From Streptomyces sp. SCUT-3 (lineage in GTDB: Bacteria > Actinomycetota > Actinomycetes > Streptomycetales > Streptomycetaceae), in NCBI RefSeq assembly GCF_014083985.1, contig NZ_CP046907.1, positions 5,280,501 to 5,344,500 on the forward strand: a DNA stretch of 64,000 nt, read 5' to 3'. Below are positions 16,562 through 26,015 of this stretch, one piece after another. The notes beneath the pieces are model-generated. The model was not told the DNA's origin, did not search any database, and was given only the letters and a program-made list of their open reading frames with translations. Position 1 is the first letter of the stretch. The number at the start of each line of letters is the position of its first letter. The position numbers and the translations under genes are program-made.

Positions 16562-18760
16562 TCACTCCGCGGACTCCGCCGCCGTCACCTTCGCCGCCAG
16601 CTGCGGCGGCATCGGCTCGTGGCGCGCGTAGGCCCGGTCGAAGCTGCCGCTCCCGTGCGAGAGGGAGCGCAGGTCGACGGCGTACCGGTCGATCTCGACG
16701 CCGGGGACCTCGGCCTGCACGCAGGTGCGGCCGCCCTGGACGGGCTCGGTGCCCAGCACCCGCCCGCGGCGGCCGGACAGGTCGCTCATCACCGGCCCCA
16801 CGTACTCGTCGGGGACCACGACCCGCACCCGGTCCACCGGCTCCAGCAGCAGGATCCGGCTGCCGGCGGCCGCCTCCCGCAGGGCCAGGGCACCCGCGGT
16901 CTGGAAGGCGGCGTCGGAGGAGTCCACCGAGTGGGCCTTGCCGTCGACGAGGGTCACCCTGATGTCGACCACGGGGTGGCCGGTCGCCACGCCCCTGGCC
17001 ATCTGGGCCCGCACGCCCTTCTCCACGGAGGGGATGAACTGCCGGGGCACGGCGCCGCCGACGACCCGGTCCACGAACTCGAAGCCGGCGCCGGTGGGCA
17101 GGGGCTCCACCTCGATCTCGCAGATCGCGAACTGCCCGTGCCCGCCGGACTGCTTGACGTGCCGGCCGCGGCCGGACGCCCGCGTCGCGAAGGTCTCCCG
17201 CAGCGGCACCCGGTGCGGCACGGCGTCCACGGCCACCCCGTAGCGGGTGCGCAGCCGCTCCAGCAGCACGTCCGCGTGCGCCTCGCCCATGCACCACAGC
17301 ACGATCTGGCCGGTGTCCGGGCTGCGCTCCAGGCGCATCGTCGGGTCCTCGGCGACCAGTCTGGCGAGCCCCTGGGAGAGCCGGTCCTCGTCGGCCCTGC
17401 CGTGGGCGCGGACGGCGACCGGCAGCAGCGGCTCCGGCATCGGCCACGGCTCGATCAGCAGCGGGTCGTCGGCCGCCGAGACGGTGTCGCCGGTCTCCGC
17501 GCAGGTCAGCCTGGCCACGGTGGCCAGGTCCCCGGCGACGCACTTGGCCACGGTGTGCTGCTGCCTGCCGAAGGGGACGGACAGCGTGCCGATCCGCATG
17601 TCCTCGTCGTGGTCGACGTGGCCGCGCTCGGCCAGGCCGTGGCCGGAGACGTGCACGGTCTCGTCCGGGCGCAGGGTCCCGGAGAACACCCGCACCAGGC
17701 TGACCCGGCCGACGTAGGGGTCGGAGGAGGTCCGCACCACCTCGGCGGCCAGCGGCCCTTCGGGGTCGCAGGCCAGGGGCGCGTGCGGTTCGCCGCGCAC
17801 GGTGGTGACGGCGGGCGACGGCCGCTCGGGCGGGCCGGGGAAGCCCCGGGTCACCAGTTCCAGCAGCTCCACGGTCCCCAGGCCGTGCCGGGACCCGTCG
17901 GCGGCCGGCGCCGCGGCCAGCACCGGGTGGAAGTCGCCGCGGGCGACGGCCCGCTCCAGGTCCTCGAGCAGCATCTTCGGGTCGAGTTCCTCACCGGAGA
18001 GGTAGCGGTCCATGAGGGTCTCGTCCTCGCTGCCGGCGATGATCCCCTCGATGAGCGCCGCGCGGGCCTGCTCCAGAGCGGGCGCCAGGCCCGGATCGGG
18101 ATCGCCCGCGGCCCGCTCCCCGGAGGAGTAGTCGTACGCCCGCCGGTCCAGCAGGGCGGCCAGCCCGGTCACCGGCCGGTGGCCGTCCGCGGCCGGGGCG
18201 CCGTGCAGCGGCAGGTGGAGGGGGAGCAGGGTGTCGGGGCGGTCGCCGCCGAGGACGTCGCGGCAGCTCTCCACGGTCTCGTCGAAACCGGCCCGCTCCG
18301 ACTCCAAATGGGTGACCACGACGGCCCGCGGCATGGTCACGGCCGCGCACTCCTCCCACAGCGTCCGGGTGGCGTCGTCCACGCCGTCCGCGGCCGAGAC
18401 GACGAACAGCGCCGCGTCCGCGGCCCGCAGCCCGGCCCTCAGTTCCCCGACGAAGTCGGCGTACCCGGGGGTGTCCAGCAGGTTGACCTTGACGCCGTCC
18501 CAGGCGACGGGGACCAGCGACAGCTGCACCGAGCGGTGCCGCCGCTGCTCGGTCTCGTCGTAGTCCGAGACGGTGGTGCCCTCCTCGACCCGCCCGGCCC
18601 GGTTGACCGCGCCCGCGGTCAGGGCCAGGGCCTCGACCAGCGTCGTCTTGCCCGTGCCGCTCGGGCCGACCAGCGCGACGTTGCGCACGGTGTCGGGCCG
18701 GTCGGCCACCGGTACCCTGCCGGCGGCTCCGGGACGGTTCTCACTCCTGTTGTCGGCCAT
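16562..18760 (-). CDS. Elongation factor G-like protein (EF-G2 / FusA2-type)
   Basis: 732 residues with the five-domain EF-G architecture. The G domain has a P-loop G32-PSGTGKTT, DTPGYADF (G3, residues 96-103) and THLE at 150-153 where EF-G has NKxD (G4). The switch I RGITI is replaced by RHRSV. EF-G domains II-V follow, including VRVVVPDEYVGPVMSDL and GRRGRVLG near the C-terminus. ATG 18760 is seven bases after GGAGG. The housekeeping fusA normally lies in the str operon, so this is the paralogue of unproven role (mycobacterial FusA2 type). It is divergent from pgsA. Confidence 0.92.
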   Translation of the reverse strand: MADNRSENRPGAAGRVPVADRPDTVRNVALVGPSGTGKTTLVEALALTAGAVNRAGRVEEGTTVSDYDETEQRRHRSVQLSLVPVAWDGVKVNLLDTPGYADFVGELRAGLRAADAALFVVSAADGVDDATRTLWEECAAVTMPRAVVVTHLESERAGFDETVESCRDVLGGDRPDTLLPLHLPLHGAPAADGHRPVTGLAALLDRRAYDYSSGERAAGDPDPGLAPALEQARAALIEGIIAGSEDETLMDRYLSGEELDPKMLLEDLERAVARGDFHPVLAAAPAADGSRHGLGTVELLELVTRGFPGPPERPSPAVTTVRGEPHAPLACDPEGPLAAEVVRTSSDPYVGRVSLVRVFSGTLRPDETVHVSGHGLAERGHVDHDEDMRIGTLSVPFGRQQHTVAKCVAGDLATVARLTCAETGDTVSAADDPLLIEPWPMPEPLLPVAVRAHGRADEDRLSQGLARLVAEDPTMRLERSPDTGQIVLWCMGEAHADVLLERLRTRYGVAVDAVPHRVPLRETFATRASGRGRHVKQSGGHGQFAICEIEVEPLPTGAGFEFVDRVVGGAVPRQFIPSVEKGVRAQMARGVATGHPVVDIRVTLVDGKAHSVDSSDAAFQTAGALALREAAAGSRILLLEPVDRVRVVVPDEYVGPVMSDLSGRRGRVLGTEPVQGGRTCVQAEVPGVEIDRYAVDLRSLSHGSGSFDRAYARHEPMPPQLAAKVTAAESAE

Positions 18761-19089
18761 GTGCGCGCCTCCGCATCACCGCGTCGGGGCCTGCCCCGCT
18801 GCGAACGGGCGTCCTACGGTGCCGCACAGGCGGCCGGCGCCCGCGGTTGTCCTTCGAGCTTTCCACGCGGGTGCGCCCGCGTCCACGGAGAGCCGTTCCG
18901 CACCCGCTGCGGGCGGACGTGCCGGTACCCGCCGCCGACGCCTTCCCGCTTCACCCGCACGGCGGTGGCTACGATGGCCCAGGCTCCCGACGGGAAGCCG
19001 GCCCGTGCGGACGGCCCGGCCCGGACCCGGCGGGGGCCGCGCCGGTGGCCGACGTGGCCGCACGGCCCCTGTCGACCTCCGGGAAGGCC
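18761..19089. other. Divergent intergenic region, EF-G2 / pgsA
   Basis: 329 bases between the two divergent start codons. It holds a TACGAT -10 box at 18970-18975 reading toward pgsA and an in-frame GTG at 19045 that would extend PgsA by 15 residues. I see no RNA gene or other ORF with a credible start here. Confidence 0.5.
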
Positions 19090-19758
19090 ATGCTCAACAA
19101 GTACGCGCGTGCATTCTTCACGCGTGTCCTCACGCCGTTCGCCGCCCTGCTGCTGCGGATGGGGGTCAGTCCCGATGCGGTCACCCTCGTCGGCACCGCC
19201 GGGGTGATGGCGGGCGCGCTGGTCTTCTTCCCCTCCGGGGAGTTCTTCTGGGGCACGATCGTCATCACCCTCTTCGTCTTCTCCGACCTGGTCGACGGGA
19301 ACATGGCGCGGCAGTCGGGCCGCTCCAGCCGCTGGGGCGCCTTCCTCGACTCCACCCTGGACCGTGCGGCCGACGCGGCGGTCTTCGCGGGCATCGCCCT
19401 GTGGTACGCCGGCCGCGGCGACGACCTGCTCCTGGTCGGCCTGGCGATCTTCTGCCTGGCGAGCGGCCAGGTGGTCTCCTACACCAAGGCACGGGGCGAG
19501 AGCCTGGGCATGCCGGTGAACGTCTCCGGCCTGGTGGAACGGGCCGAGCGGCTGGTGATCACCCTGGTCGCGGCGGGCCTGTCCGGCCTGCACGCCTTCG
19601 GCGTCCCCCACGTGCAGGTGCTGCTCCCGGCCGCCCTGTGGATCGTCGCCGTCGGCAGCGCGGTGACCCTCGGGCAGCGGGTGGTCACGGTGCGCCGGGA
19701 GGCCGCGGAGGCCGACGCCGCCGGCCCCGGCCCCGGCAGCCCGGAGGGCGCCCGGTGA
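19090..19758 (+). CDS. pgsA: Phosphatidylinositol phosphate synthase (CDP-alcohol phosphotransferase)
   Basis: 222 residues, multi-pass membrane enzyme. The CDP-alcohol signature is complete: D66-x2-D69-G-x2-A-R-x8-G-x3-D87-x3-D91. It transfers phosphatidyl from CDP-diacylglycerol to inositol phosphate, the first step of phosphatidylinositol and PIM synthesis in actinobacteria. The downstream genes (acyltransferase, then PimA), joined by GTGA and TTGA overlaps, make the assignment to PI rather than PG synthesis secure. Start taken at MLNKYARAFF; GTG 19045 is possible and GGGAAGG precedes the ATG closely. Confidence 0.92.
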   Translation: MLNKYARAFFTRVLTPFAALLLRMGVSPDAVTLVGTAGVMAGALVFFPSGEFFWGTIVITLFVFSDLVDGNMARQSGRSSRWGAFLDSTLDRAADAAVFAGIALWYAGRGDDLLLVGLAIFCLASGQVVSYTKARGESLGMPVNVSGLVERAERLVITLVAAGLSGLHAFGVPHVQVLLPAALWIVAVGSAVTLGQRVVTVRREAAEADAAGPGPGSPEGAR

Positions 19759-20690
19759 CCGCCCTGAGGGAACGCGCCGTCGACGGCCTGTACGGGCTGG
19801 GCTGGTCCGCCGTCCGCCGCCTGCCCGAGGCGGCCGCCGTCCGCCTGGGGCGCACGGTCGCCGACGCCGCGTGGCGCCGGCGGGGCGCGGGAGTGCTGCG
19901 GCTGGAGGCCAACCTGGCCCGGGTGGTGCCCGACGCCGGCCCCGAGGAGCTGGCGCGGCTCTCCCGCGCCGGGATGCGCTCCTACCTGCGCTACTGGATG
20001 GAGTCCTTCCGCCTGCCGGCCTGGAGTCCCGAGCGGATCCGCGACGGCGTGGAGGTCGAGGACGTCGACCTGCTCCACGCCGCGGCGGCCGAGGGGCGGG
20101 GCGTGATACTGGTCCTGCCGCACATGGCCAACTGGGACCTTGCCGGGGCCTGGCTCAGCACCGCGGGGGGCCACCCCTTCACCACCGTCGCCGAACGGCT
20201 CAGGCCGGAGTCGCTCTACGACCGGTTCGTCGCCTACCGCGAGGGACTGGGCATGGAGGTCCTCCCGCACACCGGGGGCGCGGCGTTCGGCACCCTGGCG
20301 CGGCGGCTGCGCGCGGGCCGGGTCGTCTGCCTGGTCGCCGACCGCGACCTGTCGGCCTCCGGCGTCGAGGTCTCCTTCTTCGGCGAGGCCGCGCGGATGC
20401 CCGCCGGGCCCGCGATGCTGGCGCAGCAGACCGGGGCGGCCCTGCTCCCGGCGACGCTGTGGTACGACGGGTCGCCGGTCATGCGGGGCCGGGTCCACCC
20501 GCGGATCGAGGTCCCGGCGGACGGCACCCGCGCGGAGCGGACCGCGGTGATGACCCAGGCGGTGGCGGACGCCTTCGCGAAGGGCATCGCCGAGCACCCC
20601 GAGGACTGGCACATGCTCCAGCGCCTGTGGAGCGCGGACCTGCAGGGGAACGGACGCCGGCCCGCCGGCGGAGGGACGGGGGAGAGTTGA
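19755..20690 (+). CDS. Phosphatidylinositol mannoside acyltransferase (PatA-like)
   Basis: 311 residues, LPLAT / lipid A lauroyltransferase-like family. The catalytic H-x4-D is HMANWD (residues about 119-124), followed by ERLRPESLYDRFVAYRE and DRDLSASGVEVSFFGEAARM, both family blocks. In actinobacteria this protein acylates the mannose of PIM1/PIM2 at the inner membrane face. GTG overlaps the pgsA stop; the TTG start of the mannosyltransferase overlaps its own stop, so the three genes are one translationally coupled operon. Confidence 0.92.
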   Translation: MTALRERAVDGLYGLGWSAVRRLPEAAAVRLGRTVADAAWRRRGAGVLRLEANLARVVPDAGPEELARLSRAGMRSYLRYWMESFRLPAWSPERIRDGVEVEDVDLLHAAAAEGRGVILVLPHMANWDLAGAWLSTAGGHPFTTVAERLRPESLYDRFVAYREGLGMEVLPHTGGAAFGTLARRLRAGRVVCLVADRDLSASGVEVSFFGEAARMPAGPAMLAQQTGAALLPATLWYDGSPVMRGRVHPRIEVPADGTRAERTAVMTQAVADAFAKGIAEHPEDWHMLQRLWSADLQGNGRRPAGGGTGES

Positions 20691-21841
20691 GGATCGGGAT
20701 CGTCTGCCCGTACTCGTGGGACGTGCCCGGAGGGGTGCAGTTCCACATCAGGGACCTCGCCGAGCACCTGATCGGCCTCGGTCACGAGGTGTCCGTCCTG
20801 GCGCCCGCCGACGACGACACCCCGCTGCCGGAGTACGTGGTCAGCGCGGGCCGCGCGGTCCCGGTGCCCTACAACGGCTCGGTGGCCCGGCTGAACTTCG
20901 GCTTCCTGTCCGCCGCCCGGGTGCGCCGCTGGCTGCACGACGGCTCCTTCGACGTGCTGCACATCCACGAGCCGGCCGCGCCGAGCCTGGCGCTGCTCGC
21001 CTGCTGGGCCGCCTCGGGCCCGATCGTCGGCACCTTCCACACCTCCAACCCGCGCTCGCGGGCGATGATCGCGGCCTACCCGATCCTCCAGCCCGCGCTG
21101 GAGAAGATCAGCGCCCGGATCGCGGTCAGCGAGTACGCCCGGCGCACCCTGGTCGAGCACCTGGGCGGCGACGCCGTGGTCATCCCCAACGGCGTGGACG
21201 TCGGCTTCTTCTCGCGGGCGGAGCCCGAACCGGCCTGGCAGGGCGGGACGATCGGCTTCATCGGCCGGATCGACGAGCCCCGCAAGGGGCTGCCCGCACT
21301 GATGCGGGCCTTCCCGCGGATCCTCGAGGCGCACCCCGGTACCCGGCTGCTGGTGGCCGGCCGCGGCGACCAGGAGGAGGCCGCGGCCGGCCTGCCGCCG
21401 GAGGTCCGCGGGCAGGTGGAGTTCCTCGGCATGGTCAGCGACGAGGACAAGGCGCGCCTGCTGCGCAGCGTCGACCTGTACGTGGCACCCAACACCGGCG
21501 GGGAGAGCTTCGGGATCATCCTGGTCGAGGCGATGTCGGCCGGCGCCCCGGTGCTCGCCGCCGACCTGGACGCCTTCCGGCAGGTGCTGGACCGGGGCAG
21601 GGCGGGGGAGCTGTTCCCGGTCGGGGACGCCGACGCGCTGGCGGACTCGGCGGTCCGCCTGCTCGGCGACCCCGCGGCCCTGGCCCGGCTGCGCGAGGCG
21701 GGCAGCCGGCACGTGCGCCGCTTCGACTGGGGCACGGTCGGCGCGGACATCCTGGCGGTCTACGAGACGGTCACCGCGGGCGCGGCCTCCGTCGCGACGG
21801 ACGAGCCCTCCGGCTTCCTGGCCCGCTTCGGCCGCGGCTAG
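20687..21841 (+). CDS. pimA: Phosphatidyl-myo-inositol mannosyltransferase (GT4)
   Basis: 384 residues, GT-B fold glycosyltransferase family 4. N-terminal half: MRIGIVCPYSWDVPGGVQFH (GGVQ glycine-rich acceptor side) and HIHEPAAPSLALLA. C-terminal half: nucleotide-sugar site GFIGRIDEPRKGLPALMRAF and the E-x7-E motif in ESFGIILVEAMSAG. PimA adds mannose from GDP-mannose to phosphatidylinositol. Start is the TTG at 20687 giving the canonical MRI; it overlaps the acyltransferase stop, with GGGGGAG just upstream. Last gene of the PIM operon. Confidence 0.93.
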   Translation: MRIGIVCPYSWDVPGGVQFHIRDLAEHLIGLGHEVSVLAPADDDTPLPEYVVSAGRAVPVPYNGSVARLNFGFLSAARVRRWLHDGSFDVLHIHEPAAPSLALLACWAASGPIVGTFHTSNPRSRAMIAAYPILQPALEKISARIAVSEYARRTLVEHLGGDAVVIPNGVDVGFFSRAEPEPAWQGGTIGFIGRIDEPRKGLPALMRAFPRILEAHPGTRLLVAGRGDQEEAAAGLPPEVRGQVEFLGMVSDEDKARLLRSVDLYVAPNTGGESFGIILVEAMSAGAPVLAADLDAFRQVLDRGRAGELFPVGDADALADSAVRLLGDPAALARLREAGSRHVRRFDWGTVGADILAVYETVTAGAASVATDEPSGFLARFGRG

Positions 21842-22023
21842 GGAGGCGGCCGGAGGGCCGTCCCCGGCCGGGGACGGCCGCCGAACCGAGCCGCCCCGCG
21901 CCGAACCGAGCCGCCCCGCGGCGCCCCGCCTCCGCACGCCCGCGCCGCGCCGCGGCCGTGCGGGGGCGTCCCGGAGTGGCGGGTGTCACCCGCGTCCGCC
22001 ACCGGAGGGACGCCGCGCGCCGG

Positions 22024-22029
22024 TAGCCT
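22024..22029 (+). promoter_or_regulatory. -10 box TAGCCT, leaderless 184-aa gene
   Basis: TAGCCT ends eight bases before GTG 22038, with no ribosome site between. Confidence 0.45.
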
Positions 22030-22037
22030 GACCCGTC

Positions 22038-22592
22038 GTGACCGAGACCTTGATCTGGATCGCCGTGGCGCTGGCCGCCGTCGGGGTCTACCTCAGCTGG
22101 ACCGCGGGCCGCCTGGACCGGCTGCACGCCCGCATCGACGCCGCCCGCGCGGCGCTGGACGCCCAGCTGCTGCGCCGGGCCTCGGTGGCGCAGGAACTGG
22201 CCACCTCCGGCGTGCTCGACCCGGCGTCGTCCATCGTGCTCTACGAGGCCGCGCACGCGGCCCGCAAGGCCGAGGACGACCAGCGCGAGGTGGCCGAGAG
22301 CGAGCTGAGCCAGGCGCTGCGCGCGGTCTTCGCCGACAGCTCCCAGCTGGAGGCGGTGCGCGAGGCGCCCGGGGGCCCCGCGGCCCTCGGCGAGCTGACC
22401 TCGGCGGTGCGCCGGGTGCCGATGGCCCGCCGCTTCCACAACGACGCGGTGCGGGCCGCCCGCGCGGTGCGCGCCCACCGGGTGGTGCGCTGGTTCCGGC
22501 TGGCCGGGCACGCCCCGTTCCCGATGGCCTTCGAGATGGACGACGAGGTCCCGGACGCGCTCGGCGCCGACGCGCAGTTCGACGCCGGGTGA
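22038..22592 (+). CDS. Membrane-anchored helical protein, unknown
   Basis: 184 residues. One N-terminal membrane helix (LIWIAVALAAVGVYLSWTA, residues 5-23) is followed by long charged helices (DRLHARIDAARAALDAQLLRR, EAAHAARKAEDDQREVAESE) that look like a coiled coil or LemA-like helical bundle, ending with an acidic tail. No catalytic motif. Located between the PIM operon and pdxS with its own -10 box; streptomycete genomes keep a hypothetical gene here as I recall. Function not assigned. Confidence 0.7.
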   Translation: MTETLIWIAVALAAVGVYLSWTAGRLDRLHARIDAARAALDAQLLRRASVAQELATSGVLDPASSIVLYEAAHAARKAEDDQREVAESELSQALRAVFADSSQLEAVREAPGGPAALGELTSAVRRVPMARRFHNDAVRAARAVRAHRVVRWFRLAGHAPFPMAFEMDDEVPDALGADAQFDAG

Positions 22593-22646
22593 ACCACCTG
22601 CTACGCAACGGCGAACCCGCCGTTCCGACTCTTCCGGGACGGCGTG

Positions 22647-22674
22647 TTCGAACCTGAGTTCACGGGCCTACGAT
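22647..22674 (+). promoter_or_regulatory. Probable pdxS promoter
   Basis: TTCGAA (22647-22652) and TACGAT (22669-22674) are spaced by 16 bases, about 35 bases before the pdxS ribosome site GTGAGG. Confidence 0.45.
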
Positions 22675-22714
22675 GGGCCCATCGCACTTATTCATCCCCA
22701 AGTGAGGTCATACC

Positions 22715-23629
22715 GTGTCCAGCTCGTCCCCCACCCCCTCCCAGAGCCCCGAGACCGGCACGGCGCGTGTCAAGCGCGGCATGGCCGAGCAGCTCAAGGG
22801 CGGCGTGATCATGGACGTCGTCACCCCCGAGCAGGCGAAGATCGCCGAGGACGCCGGCGCCGTGGCCGTCATGGCGCTGGAGCGGGTGCCCGCCGACATC
22901 CGCAAGGACGGCGGCGTGGCCCGCATGTCCGACCCGGACATGATCGAGGGCATCATCGACGCGGTCAGCATCCCGGTCATGGCCAAGTCCCGCATCGGCC
23001 ACTTCGTCGAGGCGCAGGTCCTCCAGGCGCTCGGCGTCGACTACATCGACGAGTCCGAGGTCCTCACCCCGGCCGACGAGGTCAACCACAGCGACAAGTG
23101 GGCCTTCACCACCCCCTTCGTCTGCGGTGCGACCAACCTGGGCGAGGCCCTGCGCCGCATCGCCGAGGGCGCCGCGATGATCCGCTCCAAGGGGGAGGCG
23201 GGCACCGGCAACGTCGTCGAGGCCGTCCGCCACATGCGCCAGATCCGCGCCGACATCCGCCGCCTGTCCACCCTGGACGAGACCGAGCTGTTCGTCGCCG
23301 CGAAGAACCTCCAGGCCCCGTACGAGCTGGTCAAGGAGGTCGCCACGCTCGGCAAGCTCCCGGTGGTGCTCTTCAGCGCCGGCGGCGTGGCCACCCCGGC
23401 CGACGCCGCGCTGATGATGCAGCTGGGCGCCGAGGGCGTGTTCGTCGGCTCCGGCATCTTCAAGTCCGGCGACCCGGCCAAGCGCGCCGCCGCCGTCGTG
23501 AAGGCCACCACCTTCTACGACGACCCCGACGTGATCGCCAAGGTCTCCCGCGGCCTGGGCGAGGCCATGGTCGGCATCAACTGCGACACCCTCCCCGAGA
23601 CCGAGCGCTACGCCAACCGCGGCTGGTAG
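22715..23629 (+). CDS. pdxS: Pyridoxal 5'-phosphate synthase, synthase subunit
   Basis: 304 residues, (beta/alpha)8 barrel. Conserved blocks: [14 protein letters not shown] (active-site Asp), [11 protein letters not shown]-type segment [15 protein letters not shown] with the lysine that binds ribose 5-phosphate, [16 protein letters not shown] (phosphate loop), and [10 protein letters not shown] at the end. With PdxT it condenses ribose 5-phosphate, glyceraldehyde 3-phosphate and ammonia to PLP. GTG 22715 follows GTGAGG. The N-terminal Ser/Pro-rich 15 residues are a normal actinobacterial extension. A hairpin separates it from pdxT. Confidence 0.97.
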   Translation: MSSSSPTPSQSPETGTARVKRGMAEQLKGGVIMDVVTPEQAKIAEDAGAVAVMALERVPADIRKDGGVARMSDPDMIEGIIDAVSIPVMAKSRIGHFVEAQVLQALGVDYIDESEVLTPADEVNHSDKWAFTTPFVCGATNLGEALRRIAEGAAMIRSKGEAGTGNVVEAVRHMRQIRADIRRLSTLDETELFVAAKNLQAPYELVKEVATLGKLPVVLFSAGGVATPADAALMMQLGAEGVFVGSGIFKSGDPAKRAAAVVKATTFYDDPDVIAKVSRGLGEAMVGINCDTLPETERYANRGW

Positions 23630-23639
23630 TCCCGGCCGT

Positions 23640-23683
23640 GCGGACGGCGGCCCGCCCGGCCCGACCGGGCGGCCGCCGTCCGC
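23640..23683. terminator. Hairpin between pdxS and pdxT
   Basis: A 19-bp stem (one bulged C in the left arm) with a 5-base loop just after the pdxS stop. It may attenuate read-through so that the synthase exceeds the glutaminase. Confidence 0.6.
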
Positions 23684-23747
23684 CCCCGCCCCGCCGACGG
23701 AGCCCGGCCCCCGCGGCCGCGGCAGCACACCGCAGAAGAGGTACCCC

Positions 23748-24359
23748 GTGCCCAGCACACCCGTGATCGGCGTGCTCGCCCTCCAGGGCGACGTGCGCGA
23801 GCACGCCACAGCCCTCGCCGAGGCGGACGCGCTGGCCCGCCCGGTCCGCCGTCCCGAGGAGCTCGACGAGCTCGACGGCCTGGTGATCCCCGGCGGCGAG
23901 TCCACCACCATGTCCAAGCTCGCCGTGGCCTTCGGCCTGCTCGGGCCGCTGCGCGAGAAGGTCCGCGAGGGCCTGCCGGTCTACGGCTCCTGCGCCGGGA
24001 TGATCATGCTCGCGGACAAGATCCTGGACGGCCGCGACGACCAGGAGACCGTCGGCGGCATCGACATGACCGTGCGCCGCAACGCCTTCGGGCGGCAGAA
24101 CGACTCCTTCGAGGCGATGCTCGACGTCGAGGGCGTCGAGGGCGGCCCGGTCCAGGGCGTCTTCATCCGCGCACCCTGGGTGGAGTCGGTCGGCGCGCAG
24201 GTGCGGGTGCTGGCCACCGTGCCCTCCGGCCCGGCCGCCGGGCACATCGTCGCGGTCTGCCAGGACAACCGCCTGGCGACCTCCTTCCACCCGGAGCTGA
24301 CCGGCGACCACCGGGTGCACGCGATGTTCACGGACATGGTGCGGTCCGCAGCGCGTTAA
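23748..24359 (+). CDS. pdxT: Pyridoxal 5'-phosphate synthase, glutaminase subunit
   Basis: 203 residues, class I glutamine amidotransferase fold. Nucleophile cysteine in [10 protein letters not shown], oxyanion strand [10 protein letters not shown], and the His/Glu pair in SFHPELTGD. It releases ammonia from glutamine and channels it to PdxS. GTG 23748 with AAGAGG about nine bases upstream. Same strand as pdxS with a hairpin-containing gap of 118 bases. Confidence 0.97.
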   Translation: MPSTPVIGVLALQGDVREHATALAEADALARPVRRPEELDELDGLVIPGGESTTMSKLAVAFGLLGPLREKVREGLPVYGSCAGMIMLADKILDGRDDQETVGGIDMTVRRNAFGRQNDSFEAMLDVEGVEGGPVQGVFIRAPWVESVGAQVRVLATVPSGPAAGHIVAVCQDNRLATSFHPELTGDHRVHAMFTDMVRSAAR

Positions 24360-24407
24360 GATCTCCCCCTGTCCGAATTCCTGGTCGTCGTCGAATGGAG
24401 CAAGGCT

Positions 24408-25160
24408 GTGTCCGGCCACTCTAAGTGGGCTACCACAAAGCACAAGAAGGCCGTGATCGATGCCAAGCGCGGCAAGCTCTTCGCCAAGCTGATCAAGAAC
24501 ATCGAGGTCGCCGCGCGCACCGGTGGTGCCGACCCCGACGGCAACCCGACCCTCTTCGACGCGATCCAGAAGGCCAAGAAGAGCTCCGTCCCCAACGACA
24601 ACATCAACCGCGCGGTCAAGCGCGGCGCGGGCCTGGAGGCCGGCGGCGTCGAGTACCAGACCATCATGTACGAGGGCTACGGCCCCAACGGCGTGGCGGT
24701 CCTCATCGAGTGCCTCACCGACAACCGCAACCGCGCCGCCTCCGAGGTGCGCGTGGCCATGACCCGCAACGGCGGCTCCATGGCCGACCCCGGCTCGGTG
24801 TCGTACCTGTTCAACCGCAAGGGCGTGGTGATCGTCCCCAAGGACGGGCTGACCGAGGACGACGTGCTCGGCGCGGTCCTGGAGGCCGGCGCGGAGGAGG
24901 TCAACGACCTCGGCGAGTCCTTCGAGGTGCTCAGCGAGGCCACCGACCTGGTCGCGGTGCGCACCGCGCTGCAGGAGGCCGGCATCGACTACGACTCGGC
25001 CGACGCCAACTTCGTTCCCACCATGCAGGTGGAGCTGGACGAGGAGGGCGCGCGCAAGATCTTCAAGCTGATCGACGCCCTCGAGGACAGCGACGACGTG
25101 CAGAACGTCTTCGCCAACTTCGACGTCTCCGACGAGGTCATGGAGAAGGTCGAGGCCTGA
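24408..25160 (+). CDS. YebC/PmpR (TACO1) family regulatory protein
   Basis: 250 residues. Starts [20 protein letters not shown], the hallmark of the family, with [23 protein letters not shown]-type [11 protein letters not shown] and [14 protein letters not shown]. Three-domain structure. Members were called transcription regulators, but more recent work links the family to translation of difficult peptide stretches. Directly upstream of ruvC in many bacteria, as here (205-base gap with a hairpin). GTG start 24408. Confidence 0.95.
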   Translation: MSGHSKWATTKHKKAVIDAKRGKLFAKLIKNIEVAARTGGADPDGNPTLFDAIQKAKKSSVPNDNINRAVKRGAGLEAGGVEYQTIMYEGYGPNGVAVLIECLTDNRNRAASEVRVAMTRNGGSMADPGSVSYLFNRKGVVIVPKDGLTEDDVLGAVLEAGAEEVNDLGESFEVLSEATDLVAVRTALQEAGIDYDSADANFVPTMQVELDEEGARKIFKLIDALEDSDDVQNVFANFDVSDEVMEKVEA

Positions 25161-25218
25161 CGCACCCGCCGTGCCCGCCGCGCCCGTGCGCGCGGCGGTC
25201 GCCGGACGGAGGTTGGAT

Positions 25219-25258
25219 CGGCCGCGGGCCGGCGGGGCACACCGCTGGCCCGCGGCCG
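25219..25258. terminator. Hairpin between YebC-type gene and ruvC
   Basis: 12-bp perfect stem CGGCCGCGGGCC / GGCCCGCGGCCG with a 16-base partly paired loop. Confidence 0.6.
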
Positions 25259-25365
25259 TTGTCGGTGCGGGCCGGTACGCTGCGGCAGCAGTGTTCGAGG
25301 GTTCGGGGAAACGGTGTCCGCGCAGGCGGCGGGTGCCGTCGGCGAGGCGAGGAAGGCGGCGGCCC

Positions 25366-25914
25366 GTGCGGGTTCTCGGCGTGGACCCGGGACTGACCCG
25401 GTGCGGCATCGGAGTGGTGGACGGCGCCCCCGGCCGCCCGTTGAGAATGGTCGCGGTCGGCGTCGTGCGCACCCCCGCCGATGAGACGGTCGACCGCCGG
25501 CTGGTCCGCATCGAGGAGGGCATCGAGGCGTGGCTGGACGAGCACCGCCCCGAGGCCGTCGCGGTGGAGCGGGTCTTCGCCCAGCACAACGTCCGCACCG
25601 TCATGGGCACCGCCCAGGCCAGCGCGGTGGCCATGCTGTGCGCCGCCCGCCGCGGCCTGCCCGTCGCCCTGCACACCCCCAGCGAGGTCAAGGCCGCCGT
25701 CACCGGCAGCGGCCGGGCCGACAAGGCGCAGGTCGGGGCCATGGTCACCCGGATCCTGAGACTGGACGCGCCACCGAAGCCGGCCGACGCCGCGGACGCC
25801 CTCGCCCTGGCCGTGTGCCACATCTGGCGCGGCGCGGGCAACGGCCGGCTCGCCGCGGCCGTCGCGGCCCACGGCCGCACCGCCCCCCGCCTGCCCCCCG
25901 GCACCCGAAGGTAG
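25366..25914 (+). CDS. ruvC: Holliday junction resolvase RuvC
   Basis: 182 residues, RNase H fold. Catalytic acidic residues: D in [13 protein letters not shown] in [11 protein letters not shown], and the D pair in [15 protein letters not shown]. It cuts Holliday junctions symmetrically at the end of recombination. GTG 25366 gives the canonical MRVLGVDPG start and is nine bases after GAGGAAGG; the open frame upstream is not used. First of the ruvCAB operon. Confidence 0.97.
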   Translation: MRVLGVDPGLTRCGIGVVDGAPGRPLRMVAVGVVRTPADETVDRRLVRIEEGIEAWLDEHRPEAVAVERVFAQHNVRTVMGTAQASAVAMLCAARRGLPVALHTPSEVKAAVTGSGRADKAQVGAMVTRILRLDAPPKPADAADALALAVCHIWRGAGNGRLAAAVAAHGRTAPRLPPGTRR

Positions 25915-26015
25915 GGTCCACGGCGGGGCCCTCCCGGACCTGCCCGGCCCTCCGCCGGGGCCGGTGCCCCTCCCGCCGCACCACGACCACGAGCACCACG
26001 AGGAAAGAGCTGCAG

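Noticed and set aside
22593-22714. PLP-responsive riboswitch before pdxS
   Set aside because: The interval is short, has an ordinary promoter and ribosome site, and no conserved structure is apparent.
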